Positions 17,132 to 25,653 of a stretch of DNA of 64,000 nucleotides are shown here, piece by piece. Under the pieces are notes generated by a model. The model had not been told where the DNA came from. It ran no database searches and saw nothing but the letters and a program-made list of their open reading frames with translations. Position numbers and translations under genes: made by a program. The stretch is from Mycobacterium heidelbergense (GTDB lineage: Bacteria; Actinomycetota; Actinomycetes; Mycobacteriales; Mycobacteriaceae): positions 2,356,001-2,420,000 of the forward strand of contig NZ_AP022615.1 in NCBI RefSeq assembly GCF_010730745.1, given 5' to 3'. Positions within the stretch are counted from its first letter, which is position 1. Every line of letters starts with the position of its first letter.

Positions 17132-18395
17132 CGTATTTGGCGCGAGCGGCCGCGCGGCGAACATCCAGCAATTCGCTGGGCCACTCGGCGTCTTCGGCCT
17201 CGTACTCCTTGAGGAGTGTCCGAGCCAGGTTGACCTTGTGCGCTTCGGTCGGCCCGTCGGCCAGACCGAGCGCGATGCCGCCGAGTAGTACGTTGACCAG
17301 TGGCAGCTGGTTGGTGAGCCCGAGCGCGCCGTGTACCTGGATCGCGCGTAACGCAATCGATTTGAGTACTTGTGACGCGAGGATCTTGCATGCTGCGATC
17401 TCGGCGCGGGCGGCTCGCTCGTCGCCATTGTCGATCAGCCACGCGGCGTGCAGCACGGTCAGCCGAAACGGTGTCAGCTCGGTGTAAGAGTCGGCTACGA
17501 ACTCTTGCACCAACTGCTTATCGGCCAGCGAACTGCCTTGGGTGAAACGGCTTTTCGCACGGCGCGACATCATCTCGACGGCGCGCTGCGCCATTCCGAT
17601 GGACCGCATCGCGTGATGCAGCCGACCGCCGGCCAGTCGGGTCTGCAAGATCAGGAAGCCCTGACCGGGTTCGCCGAGCAACGCGTCCGATCCCACCCGC
17701 ACGTCGTCGTAGTGCACCAGGGAATGCCCGGGTTCGTGCGGATCCGCGCCGACCAGATGGTGAGTGGCTGCCACGATCAGGCCCGGTGTTCCGGCCGGGA
17801 TCAGGAAGGTCGACGCGCCGCGATGGACGGGCACATCGGGATCGGTGATGGCCACGACGATGAAGAACGACGCGACAGTGGCGTTGGAGGAGAAGTACTT
17901 TCGCCCGGTGATGACCCAGTCGTCACCGTCCCGGACCGCGCGGGTGGTGAACACTCGCGGATCGGCGCCGCCTTGCGGTTCCGTCATCGAGAAGCAGGAA
18001 AAGATCTCCCCGGACAGCAGGCCGGCCAGGTAACGGTCCTTCTGGTCCTGGGTGCCGAAGCGGGCGATGATCTCCGCATTGCCGGTGTCGGGTGCTTGTG
18101 TTCCGAAGGCGATCGGCGCCCACGGGCTGCGGCCCAGGATCTCGTTGATCAATGTCAGCTTGACCGCACCGAAGCCCTGCCCGCCGAGCTCGGGGCCCAG
18201 ATGCGGTGCCCACAAGCCGTTGTCGCGGACCTGCTGCTTGAGTGGATCGACGATCCGTCGGCGCTCGTCGTTCAGCGGCAGGAATTCGCAGCCCGGGAAC
18301 AGCACCTCGAGCGGTTCCACTTCCTCGCGCACAAACTCGCGGATCCAGTCCAGCTTCTTCTCGAACTCCGGTTCGGTGGAAAAGTCCCAAGACAT
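17112..18395 (-). CDS. Acyl-CoA dehydrogenase (FadE, ACAD10/11-like)
   Basis: A 427-residue flavoprotein. It shows the FAD/substrate strand FSCFSMTEPQGGADP, the middle beta-domain (VITGRKYFSSNATVASFFIVV) and the C-terminal helices with AIQVHGALGLTNQLPL and ADGPTEAHKVNLARTLL. The last block resembles ACAD10/11, where an aspartate or glutamate of the ADGP loop replaces the usual YEGT. That class oxidises long or 4-hydroxylated acyl-CoAs. The neighbouring APH-fold kinase (19164-20213) supports this, because ACAD10/11 fuse those two activities. It begins inside the stop codon of the SDR gene. Confidence 0.88.
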   Translation of the reverse strand: MSWDFSTEPEFEKKLDWIREFVREEVEPLEVLFPGCEFLPLNDERRRIVDPLKQQVRDNGLWAPHLGPELGGQGFGAVKLTLINEILGRSPWAPIAFGTQAPDTGNAEIIARFGTQDQKDRYLAGLLSGEIFSCFSMTEPQGGADPRVFTTRAVRDGDDWVITGRKYFSSNATVASFFIVVAITDPDVPVHRGASTFLIPAGTPGLIVAATHHLVGADPHEPGHSLVHYDDVRVGSDALLGEPGQGFLILQTRLAGGRLHHAMRSIGMAQRAVEMMSRRAKSRFTQGSSLADKQLVQEFVADSYTELTPFRLTVLHAAWLIDNGDERAARAEIAACKILASQVLKSIALRAIQVHGALGLTNQLPLVNVLLGGIALGLADGPTEAHKVNLARTLLKEYEAEDAEWPSELLDVRRAAARAKYGDPVDH

Positions 18396-19162
18396 CAGGG
18401 AATCCCGCCGTCGGCACGCAGGATCGAACCGGTCGTGAAACTGGACGCGTCGGAAGCCAGGAACAGCGCGGCGCCAACAATTTCACGCGGGTCGCCGGCG
18501 CGTTGCAACGAAAGGTGGCTGAAATTGTTGCCTCCAGCGTCGGGGTCGAGGTTCCAGGCCTTGCTGACGTCGGTCAGGTAGGGCCCAGCCATCAGCGTGT
18601 TTACCCGCACCGTCGGTCCGAACGCCTGTGCCAGCCCCTCGGTCATGGCGTTGAGCCCGGCCTTGGCCGCGGCGTAGGGAATGATGCCGCCGTTGGGACG
18701 TAGCGACCCGGTGGAACTCACGTTGATGATGGACCCGCGGCCGGCGACCACCATCCGCTCGCCCACCAACGCCGATAACCGGAAGGGCCCCTTGAGATTC
18801 AGGTTGACCACCGCGTCGAACAGCTTCTCGGTGACGTCGGTCAGCTTGTCGTAAAGCGGCGACATGCCCGCGTTGTTGATCAAGGTGTCCACCTTGCCGA
18901 ACCGCTCGTAGGTGGCATCGACCAATCCGTCCAGCTGATCCCAGCGTCCCACGTGCACCTGATAGGGCATGGCGGAGCGGCTGGTCTCGGTCTCGATTTC
19001 CTTGGCGGTGGTCACGCAGTTGTCCATGTTGCGGCTGGCGATCACCAGGTCGGCGCCGCAGTGCGCGGCGGCGAACGCCATTTCGCGTCCCAGGCCGCGG
19101 CTGCCGCCGGTGATCAGGATCACCCGATCGGTCAGATCGAAAAGCTCGTCCGCATAACCCAT
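18395..19162 (-). CDS. Short-chain dehydrogenase/reductase
   Basis: A 255-residue SDR. The N-terminus carries the cofactor motif ILITGGSRGLGREMAFA, then NNAGMSPLY, the catalytic Ser in NVSSTGSLRPN and the YAAAKAGLNAM active site. It likely oxidises or reduces a hydroxyacyl-CoA intermediate, given the FadE and kinase genes on either side. The stop overlaps the FadE start (TGATG) and the ATG is 1 bp from the upstream kinase stop, so coupling is tight. The substrate is inferred only from context. Confidence 0.87.
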   Translation of the reverse strand: MGYADELFDLTDRVILITGGSRGLGREMAFAAAHCGADLVIASRNMDNCVTTAKEIETETSRSAMPYQVHVGRWDQLDGLVDATYERFGKVDTLINNAGMSPLYDKLTDVTEKLFDAVVNLNLKGPFRLSALVGERMVVAGRGSIINVSSTGSLRPNGGIIPYAAAKAGLNAMTEGLAQAFGPTVRVNTLMAGPYLTDVSKAWNLDPDAGGNNFSHLSLQRAGDPREIVGAALFLASDASSFTTGSILRADGGIP

Positions 19163-19163
19163 T

Positions 19164-20213
19164 TCAGTTCCCCTTGCTGGAACGCGCTAGCTCGGCCGCC
19201 GTGGCGATCAGCTGCGGAATCATCGCGCCGAAGGCGTCCTTGATCTTGGGGTCGACCTTCCCGGTGCGCACGCCCGTGGCGTAGGTCTTCTCCAGCACGA
19301 TGCCGAGCTTCCAGTTGGCCAGCACCAGGTAGTAGTCGATGTTCTCGGTGGAGAGCCCGCTGATTTTCTCGTAGTGCTCCAGCAATTCGCTGCGAGTGGG
19401 CATGCCGCGCATGTCCAGATAAAACCCGTCGTCGCGGGGATTTTCACCGTCATAGCCCAGCAGCGCCCAGGCGAGATCCAGCAGCGGATCGCCGACCGTC
19501 GTCATCTCCCAGTCCACGATCGCGGCCAGCCGGGCCGGCCCACCGTGGGCGAACATCACGTTGGCGAACTGATAGTCGCCGTGCATGATTCCCGGCTTGT
19601 AGTGCGCGGGCCGGTTACGGCGCAACCAGTCGGAAGCCTCGTCCAGGCCGGGGAGATCGCGCACCTTGTAGGCGTCCAGAAACGACAGCCAGCGATCGAC
19701 CTGGCGATCGTGGAATCCGTCGGGGCGGCCGAAGCCGTCGAGTCCTTGGGCGCGCCAATCCACCCGGCCCAGCTTGGCGGCGCCCTCGACGAGCTGAAAC
19801 GCCAGCTCACGTCGCGCGTCCAGGTCGGTGTTGAAAGGCGCCTGCCAGCCGCCGTCCATCGGGCTCCACCCGTCGATGGCCCGCATCACGTAGAACGGCA
19901 TGCCCAGCACGGTGCCGGTGTCGTCGGCGGCGATGAGCGCCGCGTGCGGCACATCGGTACCCGACAGGGCCCGTACCAGCCGGATCTCGCGCAGCAGGCC
20001 GTCGATGCGGGCCGCGTCGGCGCGAGCGCCGGGCATCCGCAGCACCATGCGCTCCGACCCGCGCGCAATCAGATACAGCGTGTTCTGCGAACCGCCCTTG
20101 AGCTGCTCCAGGACCGGCTCTTCGCCGCTTCCCGGGGCGCCGTTCGCGTCCAGCCATCGACCAAGAACACCCTGGTCCAGCTGGGTTTCACCGGCAGTCG
20201 TCATTGTCCGCAC
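19164..20213 (-). CDS. Aminoglycoside phosphotransferase-fold protein (ACAD10-like kinase), paralog 2
   Basis: A 349-residue APH-fold protein. The catalytic loop is GIMHGDYQFANVMF and the metal loop is AAIVDWEMTTVGDPLLDLAW. First gene of the operon that also holds SDR, FadE, TetR and quinone oxidoreductase. The ACAD10/11 precedent suggests it phosphorylates a 4-hydroxyacyl-CoA, whose later elimination yields the enoyl-CoA. The start is GTG 20213 or ATG 20204; the difference is three residues. A candidate TetR operator lies 18-32 bp upstream of the GTG. Confidence 0.83.
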   Translation of the reverse strand: MRTMTTAGETQLDQGVLGRWLDANGAPGSGEEPVLEQLKGGSQNTLYLIARGSERMVLRMPGARADAARIDGLLREIRLVRALSGTDVPHAALIAADDTGTVLGMPFYVMRAIDGWSPMDGGWQAPFNTDLDARRELAFQLVEGAAKLGRVDWRAQGLDGFGRPDGFHDRQVDRWLSFLDAYKVRDLPGLDEASDWLRRNRPAHYKPGIMHGDYQFANVMFAHGGPARLAAIVDWEMTTVGDPLLDLAWALLGYDGENPRDDGFYLDMRGMPTRSELLEHYEKISGLSTENIDYYLVLANWKLGIVLEKTYATGVRTGKVDPKIKDAFGAMIPQLIATAAELARSSKGN

Positions 20214-20230
20214 ACCCTACTCTCCGCGCT

Positions 20231-20245
20231 GAGAATAGCATTCTC
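20231..20245. promoter_or_regulatory. Inverted repeat, candidate TetR operator of the FadE operon
   Basis: GAGAAT-AGC-ATTCTC has perfect 6-bp arms and a 3-bp spacer. It sits just upstream of the operon's first start codon, where a repressor would block the promoter. Arms of this type are common before mycobacterial fadE operons. Binding by the TetR protein at 16508-17131 is inferred. Confidence 0.6.
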
Positions 20246-20268
20246 TACGGGCGGGGACTAGCCGCCGA

Positions 20269-20931
20269 TTACGCAGGCTTGTGCGCGCTGAGCAGGAATC
20301 CCGGCACGATGAAGTGGCCCTCGTCGTCGTATTCGGCGTTCGCCAGTGGACTATCGGCAACCGCATCGGCGTTGCCGTAGACCTTGGCGGGGCGCAGGTC
20401 GTCGACCCGCCAGAGCGACGAAACTGCTTCGTGCAGCTCGGTTTCGGTGAAGCCGCGCGGGCCGGGCCGGTCGCCTTCGTTGCCCAGCGCGCCGGCGGCA
20501 AAGGCCAGGATGTACAGAGCCGCGCCCGGCGCGGCGGCCAAAAAGATCGACTCCAGGTAGTCGTGGCGTTTCTCCGGCGGCAGTGCGTGGAACAGCCCGC
20601 TGTCCAGGATGGTGGCGAAGCGACCGTCGTAGCCGCGGAAGTTGGTGACGTCGGCCGTCGCGAACGTTGCCGTCGTCAGTCCCTGTGCGGCGGCCGACGC
20701 GGCCGCGGCCTCGATCGCCGTTGCGCTGGCGTCCAGGCCGACCACCGTGTAGCCGCGGGCCGCGAGCGCCAGCGATAGGGCGGCGTGGCCGCAGCCGGAA
20801 TCCAGCACATCGCTGCGGACCTTGCCCTGTTCGATGAGAGCTGCGAGTTCGGGCTGCGGCTGGCCGATGCTCCATGGAGGTGGTGCTTCCCGTTGGTATG
20901 AGGCGTCCCAATCCATGTTCGGCTGGTTCAT
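20269..20931 (-). CDS. Class I SAM-dependent methyltransferase
   Basis: A 220-residue methyltransferase. Motif I reads VLDSGCGHAALSLALAARG, with Ser in place of the more usual Gly/Val after Asp, and motif II is YTVVGLDAS. It resembles mycobacterial small class I enzymes acting on thiols or small molecules, but the substrate is not predictable. The ATG at 20931 follows a strong AGGAGGGG site; the longer upstream reading frame is excluded by that site. It diverges from the histidine phosphatase gene at 21060. Confidence 0.82.
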   Translation of the reverse strand: MNQPNMDWDASYQREAPPPWSIGQPQPELAALIEQGKVRSDVLDSGCGHAALSLALAARGYTVVGLDASATAIEAAAASAAAQGLTTATFATADVTNFRGYDGRFATILDSGLFHALPPEKRHDYLESIFLAAAPGAALYILAFAAGALGNEGDRPGPRGFTETELHEAVSSLWRVDDLRPAKVYGNADAVADSPLANAEYDDEGHFIVPGFLLSAHKPA

Positions 20932-21059
20932 CTGTCCCCTCCTTTGAGACCTTCGGCGACGCCATTGTGCGCCCGCCGGGAAAGGTGACGCCAGCGCCCG
21001 CGTGCGAGGCTTAGCGCGGCTAACCGATCGCCGAGCCGTCCAACCGAGGGGACACCGCC

Positions 21060-21668
21060 ATGCAAGTGCTTCTGGTCCGGCATGCGTTGCCGCTGCGCAG
21101 CCAACACGGCGAGGGCTCCGACCCGGACCTGTCGGAAGAAGGTGTGGCGCAGGTCGAACGGCTGCCCGGCGCACTCGCCAGGTTTCCCGTCTCCCGGGTC
21201 GTGAGCAGTCCACAGCGCCGTGCCATCCAAACCGCTGAACCGGTCGCGGCGGCATTCGAGCTAGCTGTCGAGGTCGACGACCGGTTCGCCGAATATGACC
21301 GCGACCTTCCGGTGTATATCCCGGTCGAGCAGATCCGTGAGGAAAACCCGCGGGAGTGGGCGCGATTGGCCCAGGGGCAACTGCCCAGTGCGGTCGACGA
21401 ACATGCTTTCCGGGCACGTGTCCGCGCCGCGGTGGAGGACCTTATCGCTGCCGCCGACCCCGAGGACACGGTTGCGGTGTTCAGCCACGGCGGAGTGATC
21501 AACCTGCTACTGCACGAGATTCTGGGGACGGCCCGGTTGTTGTCCTTTCCCGTGGACTACGCGTCGGTGACCCGCCTGCTGTACTCGCGCTCCGGCCAGG
21601 CGACAGTGGCGGGGGTCAACGCGGTCGAACACGTGTGGGACCTGTTGCCGCGTAATCAGCGGTGGTGA
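21060..21668 (+). CDS. Histidine phosphatase (phosphoglycerate mutase-like)
   Basis: A 202-residue RHG-type phosphatase. The phosphohistidine loop is LLVRHALPLRS, with partner residues in SSPQRRAIQTAEP, a central FAEYDRD and a second catalytic His in VAVFSHGGVINLLL. The C-terminus ends WDLLPRNQRW, and that same ending reappears 15.8 kb downstream, immediately before the fadE36-like gene. The substrate is unknown. Its 3' end is the left boundary of the three-copy block. Confidence 0.87.
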   Translation: MQVLLVRHALPLRSQHGEGSDPDLSEEGVAQVERLPGALARFPVSRVVSSPQRRAIQTAEPVAAAFELAVEVDDRFAEYDRDLPVYIPVEQIREENPREWARLAQGQLPSAVDEHAFRARVRAAVEDLIAAADPEDTVAVFSHGGVINLLLHEILGTARLLSFPVDYASVTRLLYSRSGQATVAGVNAVEHVWDLLPRNQRW

Positions 21669-21683
21669 ACATGTCTTGTGACT
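21636..21683. repeat. Left flanking direct repeat of the three-copy island
   Basis: These 48 bp cover the last 10 codons and stop of the phosphatase gene plus 15 bp beyond. They match 37425-37472 in the same orientation at 40 of 48 positions. Within the coding part all differences are synonymous, so the WDLLPRNQRW ending is the same in both. Confidence 0.8.
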
Positions 21684-22825
21684 GCTCGAATCTGACCTTC
21701 CAAGTGCGAGCTGGATGACGAGCTGTACGTATCTGAGAAGAACCTGAGTCGGCGGGACTTTCGACAGACATTTGCCGATCACTTCGAGAGCACGAAGCCC
21801 AGCAACCTCTGCGAAGTAGATAAATACCTGGCATACGCGGTGTTATTGCGTGTTTCAGCAACCCTGATTCGAGGCTCCGATAGTTCAGTTTGAAAGTACC
21901 TGTCGGTAACAAGTGAGACCCGCGCCCGCTCCCCACTCACGATAGCTACGCCCATTGCCATAGGACCATTTGACAAGTCATATAGTGAATTACTTGGTTT
22001 GCTGCGGCACGCTTCGGAAGCGTGTCTCCGACACGTCGTGGTCGTCCTCGCCCCTCAACACAAACCTGAGAAAAAGCCGGGATTACCCCAACCTTCGCGA
22101 TCCCCTGGTTGACGCGACCCAGGTCACCGTGCGGTAGACACCTCGAACAACACCAGTCACCTGGGCCCAGCCCCGTGGTGACATCGCCGTCGATTCCCCC
22201 GTCATCCACGCTGCGCCGGCCACCGCGAAGACAAGACATGCGATGCCCACGCCGACCAGTAGGGGATGCCAATAAGCGGGCCGCCGCCCCTCTGGACAAC
22301 AGGGCAAGAATCCCTAATTACGTTGTGATCGACGACAATCGCCGAGAAGCGTCTTCGTCGACGCCGACGAGATCGGCCCCGCCTCGCTGGCCCGGCTGCA
22401 CCTGCCTACCAGCCCCTCCAGGTCGCGGCCCCCACCCCGATGGCGACGTTTGCTTCCCGCGTCGCGGGCCCCGGCGGGTGATCGTCGACACGGCCGCACT
22501 GCCGTCGGGTCGGCACTCGACGATGCCACCCATCTCGCGAGGACAACGAGGCGGAAATACCACCAGTCCTGGGTGTGGCAGCACCCGCAAGCATTCCAAA
22601 CAACCAATAATTTTAGGGTTATTTTGAATGAGGTTTTTTGCTGCTAATTTCCTCTCGCCGCAGCTCATTACCCATTTTATTGCACCATTTCCTCAATGTA
22701 ATTCTCAGGTATGTTCAGCGTGTCGTTATCCACAACACACAGTGAATCCAGAACGAAAACCGTCAGCCCCCAGCTTTAAGTACGGCTCCGACTCGTTTTA
22801 TCGGTCATGACAGGAAGGCGCGCAG
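21684..22825. repeat. Non-coding leader of cassette copy A
   Basis: There is no convincing gene in these 1.14 kb. The stretch is homologous to the leaders of copies B and C: shared blocks start near 21734 (CTGTACGTATCTGAGAAGAA), continue with CATTTGCCGATCACTTCG at about 21770, and include TTGAAAGTACCT at about 21890. A 7-bp-stem hairpin lies at 22008-22024. The last 220 bp are A/T-rich for this genome (around 22600-22750). Some minus-strand frames are open (for example 22083-22307, with one hydrophobic segment) but are not maintained in the other copies. Confidence 0.75.
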
Positions 22826-24106
22826 ATGAAGCGTAAACAGCACAGCATGAGGCGAAATCGCCGCAACGCGAAGGCCAGCCGTGGCCGTGTCGTCGGCCTC
22901 AGCACCGCAGCCGGCGCGTTCCTGACCGCCACCATGGCACCGATGGCCGCCGCGCCGCCCGCCCAGGCCGGGGTGCTGGACATGATCATCAACCCGATCA
23001 TCCAGCCCGTGATGGGGGCCGTCGGCACCGCCGCCGCCGCGGGCACCACCGCGATCAACGGTATCGGCGCGGGTGCGCTCGCAGGCCTGCATACCGCAGC
23101 CCTCGAGGGCATCACCAATAGCCTCAACGCCAGCGCGGCGGCCTTCCAAGGCGTGCATTCGGCCGCCCTGGCCAGCATCACCAACAGCCTCACCGCCAGC
23201 GCTGCCGCCTTTAACACCGGCGGCCTGAACGCGGCCCTGGAAGGCCTGCATGCCAGCGCTGCTGCTGCCTTTAGTGGTGGGGGGCTTAGCGCGGCCGCGG
23301 CTAATTCTGCGGGGAATGTGCAGCTGAACAACCTCGTGTATGGCGGTTTCAGCAACGTCTACAACATGATCTACACGGCCGGGCAGTCGTGGCTTGTCAG
23401 CCCGACCGGTCAGCAAGTGGACGGGATACTCAACGCACCGTTCCTCGCCCTGTTCGGGCGCGACCTGATCGGCAACGGCGTCAACAACTTCACCGGGCCC
23501 AACACCTCACTGCTCGGCCAAACCAACCTCTTCGGCAACCTCAGCGACGGCGGATTCCTCTTCGGCAACGGCGGAACCGGCGCGGCCGGAACCGCCACTA
23601 ATCCTGTCGGTCTGGTCGGTGGGGCCGCCGGATTGTTCGGCAACGGCGGCAACGGCGGTGCCACGTTTAACGGCAGCAGTTTGGCGGGCGGCTCCCTCAC
23701 TGGCGCGGCGGGCGGTCCCGGCGGGATCCTGATGGGCAACGGCGGCACCGGTGCTATCGGTGGCAACACAACCGGCCTTGTTGGCGGCACTGGCGGTGCG
23801 GGCGGCGCGGGCGGCTTCCTGTTCGGCAACGGCGGCGCTGGCGGCGCCAGCGGCATCGGCGCTGATGCTCCCGGTAGCGGCGGTAACGGCGGTAACGGTG
23901 CCTGGCTGGTCGGAAACGGGGGCAGCGGTGGCTTCGGCGAGACAACAGCCGGCATCACCGGGCACGGTGGTTTCGCCGGTTTGGGCGGGATGCTCGCCGG
24001 CAACGGCGGCACCGGCGGTGGGGCCGGCAAGGCCGCCGACGTCCGTCCCGGCGGCCTCGCCGGGCTTCTCGGCCAAAACGGCTCCCCGGGCAGCGTGACC
24101 CCCTAG
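22826..24106 (+). CDS. PE-less PGRS-repeat exported protein, cassette A gene 1
   Basis: A 426-residue protein in four parts. A long basic signal peptide has its cleavage site after residue 48 (PPAQA). An Ala-rich domain with three degenerate repeats of about 24 residues (ITNSLNASAAAFQGVHSAAL type) spans about 75-150. A linker ends in NAPFLALFGRDLIGNG (203-218), and a glycine-rich PGRS tail runs from about 230 to the end. The GRDLIGNG block closely resembles the GRPLI motif that joins PE to PGRS in PE_PGRS proteins, yet no PE domain exists. The signal peptide therefore appears to replace ESX export. AGGAAGG precedes the ATG. It heads the cassette. Function unknown. Confidence 0.8.
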   Translation: MKRKQHSMRRNRRNAKASRGRVVGLSTAAGAFLTATMAPMAAAPPAQAGVLDMIINPIIQPVMGAVGTAAAAGTTAINGIGAGALAGLHTAALEGITNSLNASAAAFQGVHSAALASITNSLTASAAAFNTGGLNAALEGLHASAAAAFSGGGLSAAAANSAGNVQLNNLVYGGFSNVYNMIYTAGQSWLVSPTGQQVDGILNAPFLALFGRDLIGNGVNNFTGPNTSLLGQTNLFGNLSDGGFLFGNGGTGAAGTATNPVGLVGGAAGLFGNGGNGGATFNGSSLAGGSLTGAAGGPGGILMGNGGTGAIGGNTTGLVGGTGGAGGAGGFLFGNGGAGGASGIGADAPGSGGNGGNGAWLVGNGGSGGFGETTAGITGHGGFAGLGGMLAGNGGTGGGAGKAADVRPGGLAGLLGQNGSPGSVTP

Positions 24107-24191
24107 CTCGGATAGACCCCACCGCCTCTAGACGCCGCAGCGCAGAGGCTACGGACACCCAGATCACCCACAGCAAAGGAAGTAAACGCAC

Positions 24192-25457
24192 ATGAAACAG
24201 CTAGCAGGCCCCCGGCCCCTCATCACCGCGGCTGCCGCGACAATATCCGCGGGCATGATCGCCCTCACCCCGACGGTCTCCAACGATCTGGCCGCCGACA
24301 TCCAACACAGCATGACCGATCTGCAGCAACGCGCGGTCGAACTCACCGACTACGTCGCCAACCCCATCCAAGACTGGATCACCACATTCCAGGCCGCGGG
24401 CGTCAACCTCTCGTCGCTGTACGCACAATTTCAGCAATTCCCCTTCGTACTGTCACAGCAGCTGGCCGCCAACTTTTTGCATTACGCATCCAGCTATGTG
24501 TCGCCGTACCAAACGGCCGGAAACGACGCGGTCGGCTACCTTCTCGGGACTTCCACTACAGGTACCTTGAGCTTCGTACCGCAAGTTGTGAAGGGGCTGG
24601 CTGATCTTCAGGCGGGAAACTTCGCGGCTGGGATTCCCGCGCTCACGTCAACGATATGGTCGGGTCTTGCCGTAAACGTCTTTCAATCGCTCGAGGCCAT
24701 TCCCACAATCCTTAATCCGATCACGCAGAACCTCGCGAACGCGACCGACTACATGACAACAACGTGGTTGGGCAATGTCCCTGGATATTTTGCCGACCAC
24801 TTTATGGGCACGGTTTTCACTCCGCTCGGTGTGGGCGTCCAGAATGTTTACAATTCACTCACCGCGGGGGATCCGCTCGGCGCTGTGATCAACACGATCG
24901 ATATTCCCGCCCTGGTGACAAACTCGGTGCTCAACGGAACCCCCAACGCAAAAACCGGGCTCTACAGCCAAGGCTTGATCGCTGATGGGTCTGCTGGTCT
25001 TCTCAAATACCTCATCACCGTGACCCCGCAAGGGCTTGCCAACGTCATGGTCGCCCCCAACACCCAGAACATCTTGGGTGGCGGCAGCCTCGCGTTTCAG
25101 GCCGGGTACCTCGGGAACGTCCTGGCCACCGGCTTCCCCACCCCGCAGATCGTCTTCGACAACCTGCTCAACGTCATCCGAACCTATGCGGGCATCCCTA
25201 GTGCGGCGGCCGCCGCGGCTGCGAACGGAAGTGGCTTCGCGGCCCTGGCCCCGGCAGCTAGTGCCTTGCCTGGTTTGTCGGCTGGTGTGTTGAAGGCGTT
25301 TGATCCGGCGGCGGTGACCAATATTGCGGGGTCGTTGGGTCCGTCGTTGGCGGCGGAGGTGGCGGGGTCGTTGGGGGCGAATCTGGCGGGGTCGTTGGCT
25401 ACAACGCTGTCGGTGGATCTGTCCAAGATGGCGCTGCACATCCTGTCGGCGCTGTAA
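24192..25457 (+). CDS. Exported alanine-rich protein, cassette A gene 2
   Basis: A 421-residue protein. The N-terminal hydrophobic segment (PLITAAAATISAGMIALTP) looks like a signal peptide or anchor without a clear AxA site. NPIQDWITTFQAAGVN follows, then a long apolar, helix-poor body. The C-terminus has repeats of about 10 residues (SLGPSLAAEVAG type) ending LALHILSAL. The N-terminal pattern recalls mycobacterial proteins that automatic pipelines label GjpA-like outer-membrane porins; this is a memory-based resemblance, not a demonstrated function. It starts 85 bp after gene 1 with AAGGAAG upstream. It has closer relatives in copies B and C. Confidence 0.7.
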   Translation: MKQLAGPRPLITAAAATISAGMIALTPTVSNDLAADIQHSMTDLQQRAVELTDYVANPIQDWITTFQAAGVNLSSLYAQFQQFPFVLSQQLAANFLHYASSYVSPYQTAGNDAVGYLLGTSTTGTLSFVPQVVKGLADLQAGNFAAGIPALTSTIWSGLAVNVFQSLEAIPTILNPITQNLANATDYMTTTWLGNVPGYFADHFMGTVFTPLGVGVQNVYNSLTAGDPLGAVINTIDIPALVTNSVLNGTPNAKTGLYSQGLIADGSAGLLKYLITVTPQGLANVMVAPNTQNILGGGSLAFQAGYLGNVLATGFPTPQIVFDNLLNVIRTYAGIPSAAAAAAANGSGFAALAPAASALPGLSAGVLKAFDPAAVTNIAGSLGPSLAAEVAGSLGANLAGSLATTLSVDLSKMALHILSAL

Positions 25458-25480
25458 GCCCTTCCTGTTGTTGTGGCTGT

Positions 25481-25522
25481 GGTGTATGCCGGCGACCCGA
25501 TCAACGGTCGCCGGCATACACC
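25481..25522. terminator. 17-bp perfect hairpin between cassette A genes 2 and 3
   Basis: The left arm is 25481-25497, the loop 25498-25505 and the right arm 25506-25522; all 17 pairs match. It lies 23 bp after the gene 2 stop and about 130 bp before gene 3. It has no T-run, so it could attenuate rather than fully end transcription. Copies B and C have hairpins of different sequence at the same place. Confidence 0.65.
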
Positions 25523-25653
25523 CGGGTGTGGGAGGTATCACGATGACCGGGATCCGGTGGGCGACGCCGACATGGTGGTGTGGCGCTAATCCCTCACTGC
25601 CAGCGGGCGTGACCGCGCGTGGCGTGGCCTGAAATTCGGGTGGGTGGTCATAG

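Noticed and set aside
22083..22307. Minus-strand small membrane protein candidate (HPLLVGVGIACLVFAVAGA)
   Set aside because: The matching regions of copies B and C are frameshifted, so at most a decayed gene. Evidence is too weak to list as a gene.
22726..22734. Perfect DnaA-box sequence TTATCCACA in the leader of copy A
   Set aside because: It is single, and the same position in copies B and C has a different sequence. An origin would need several boxes and nearby dnaA/dnaN, which are absent.
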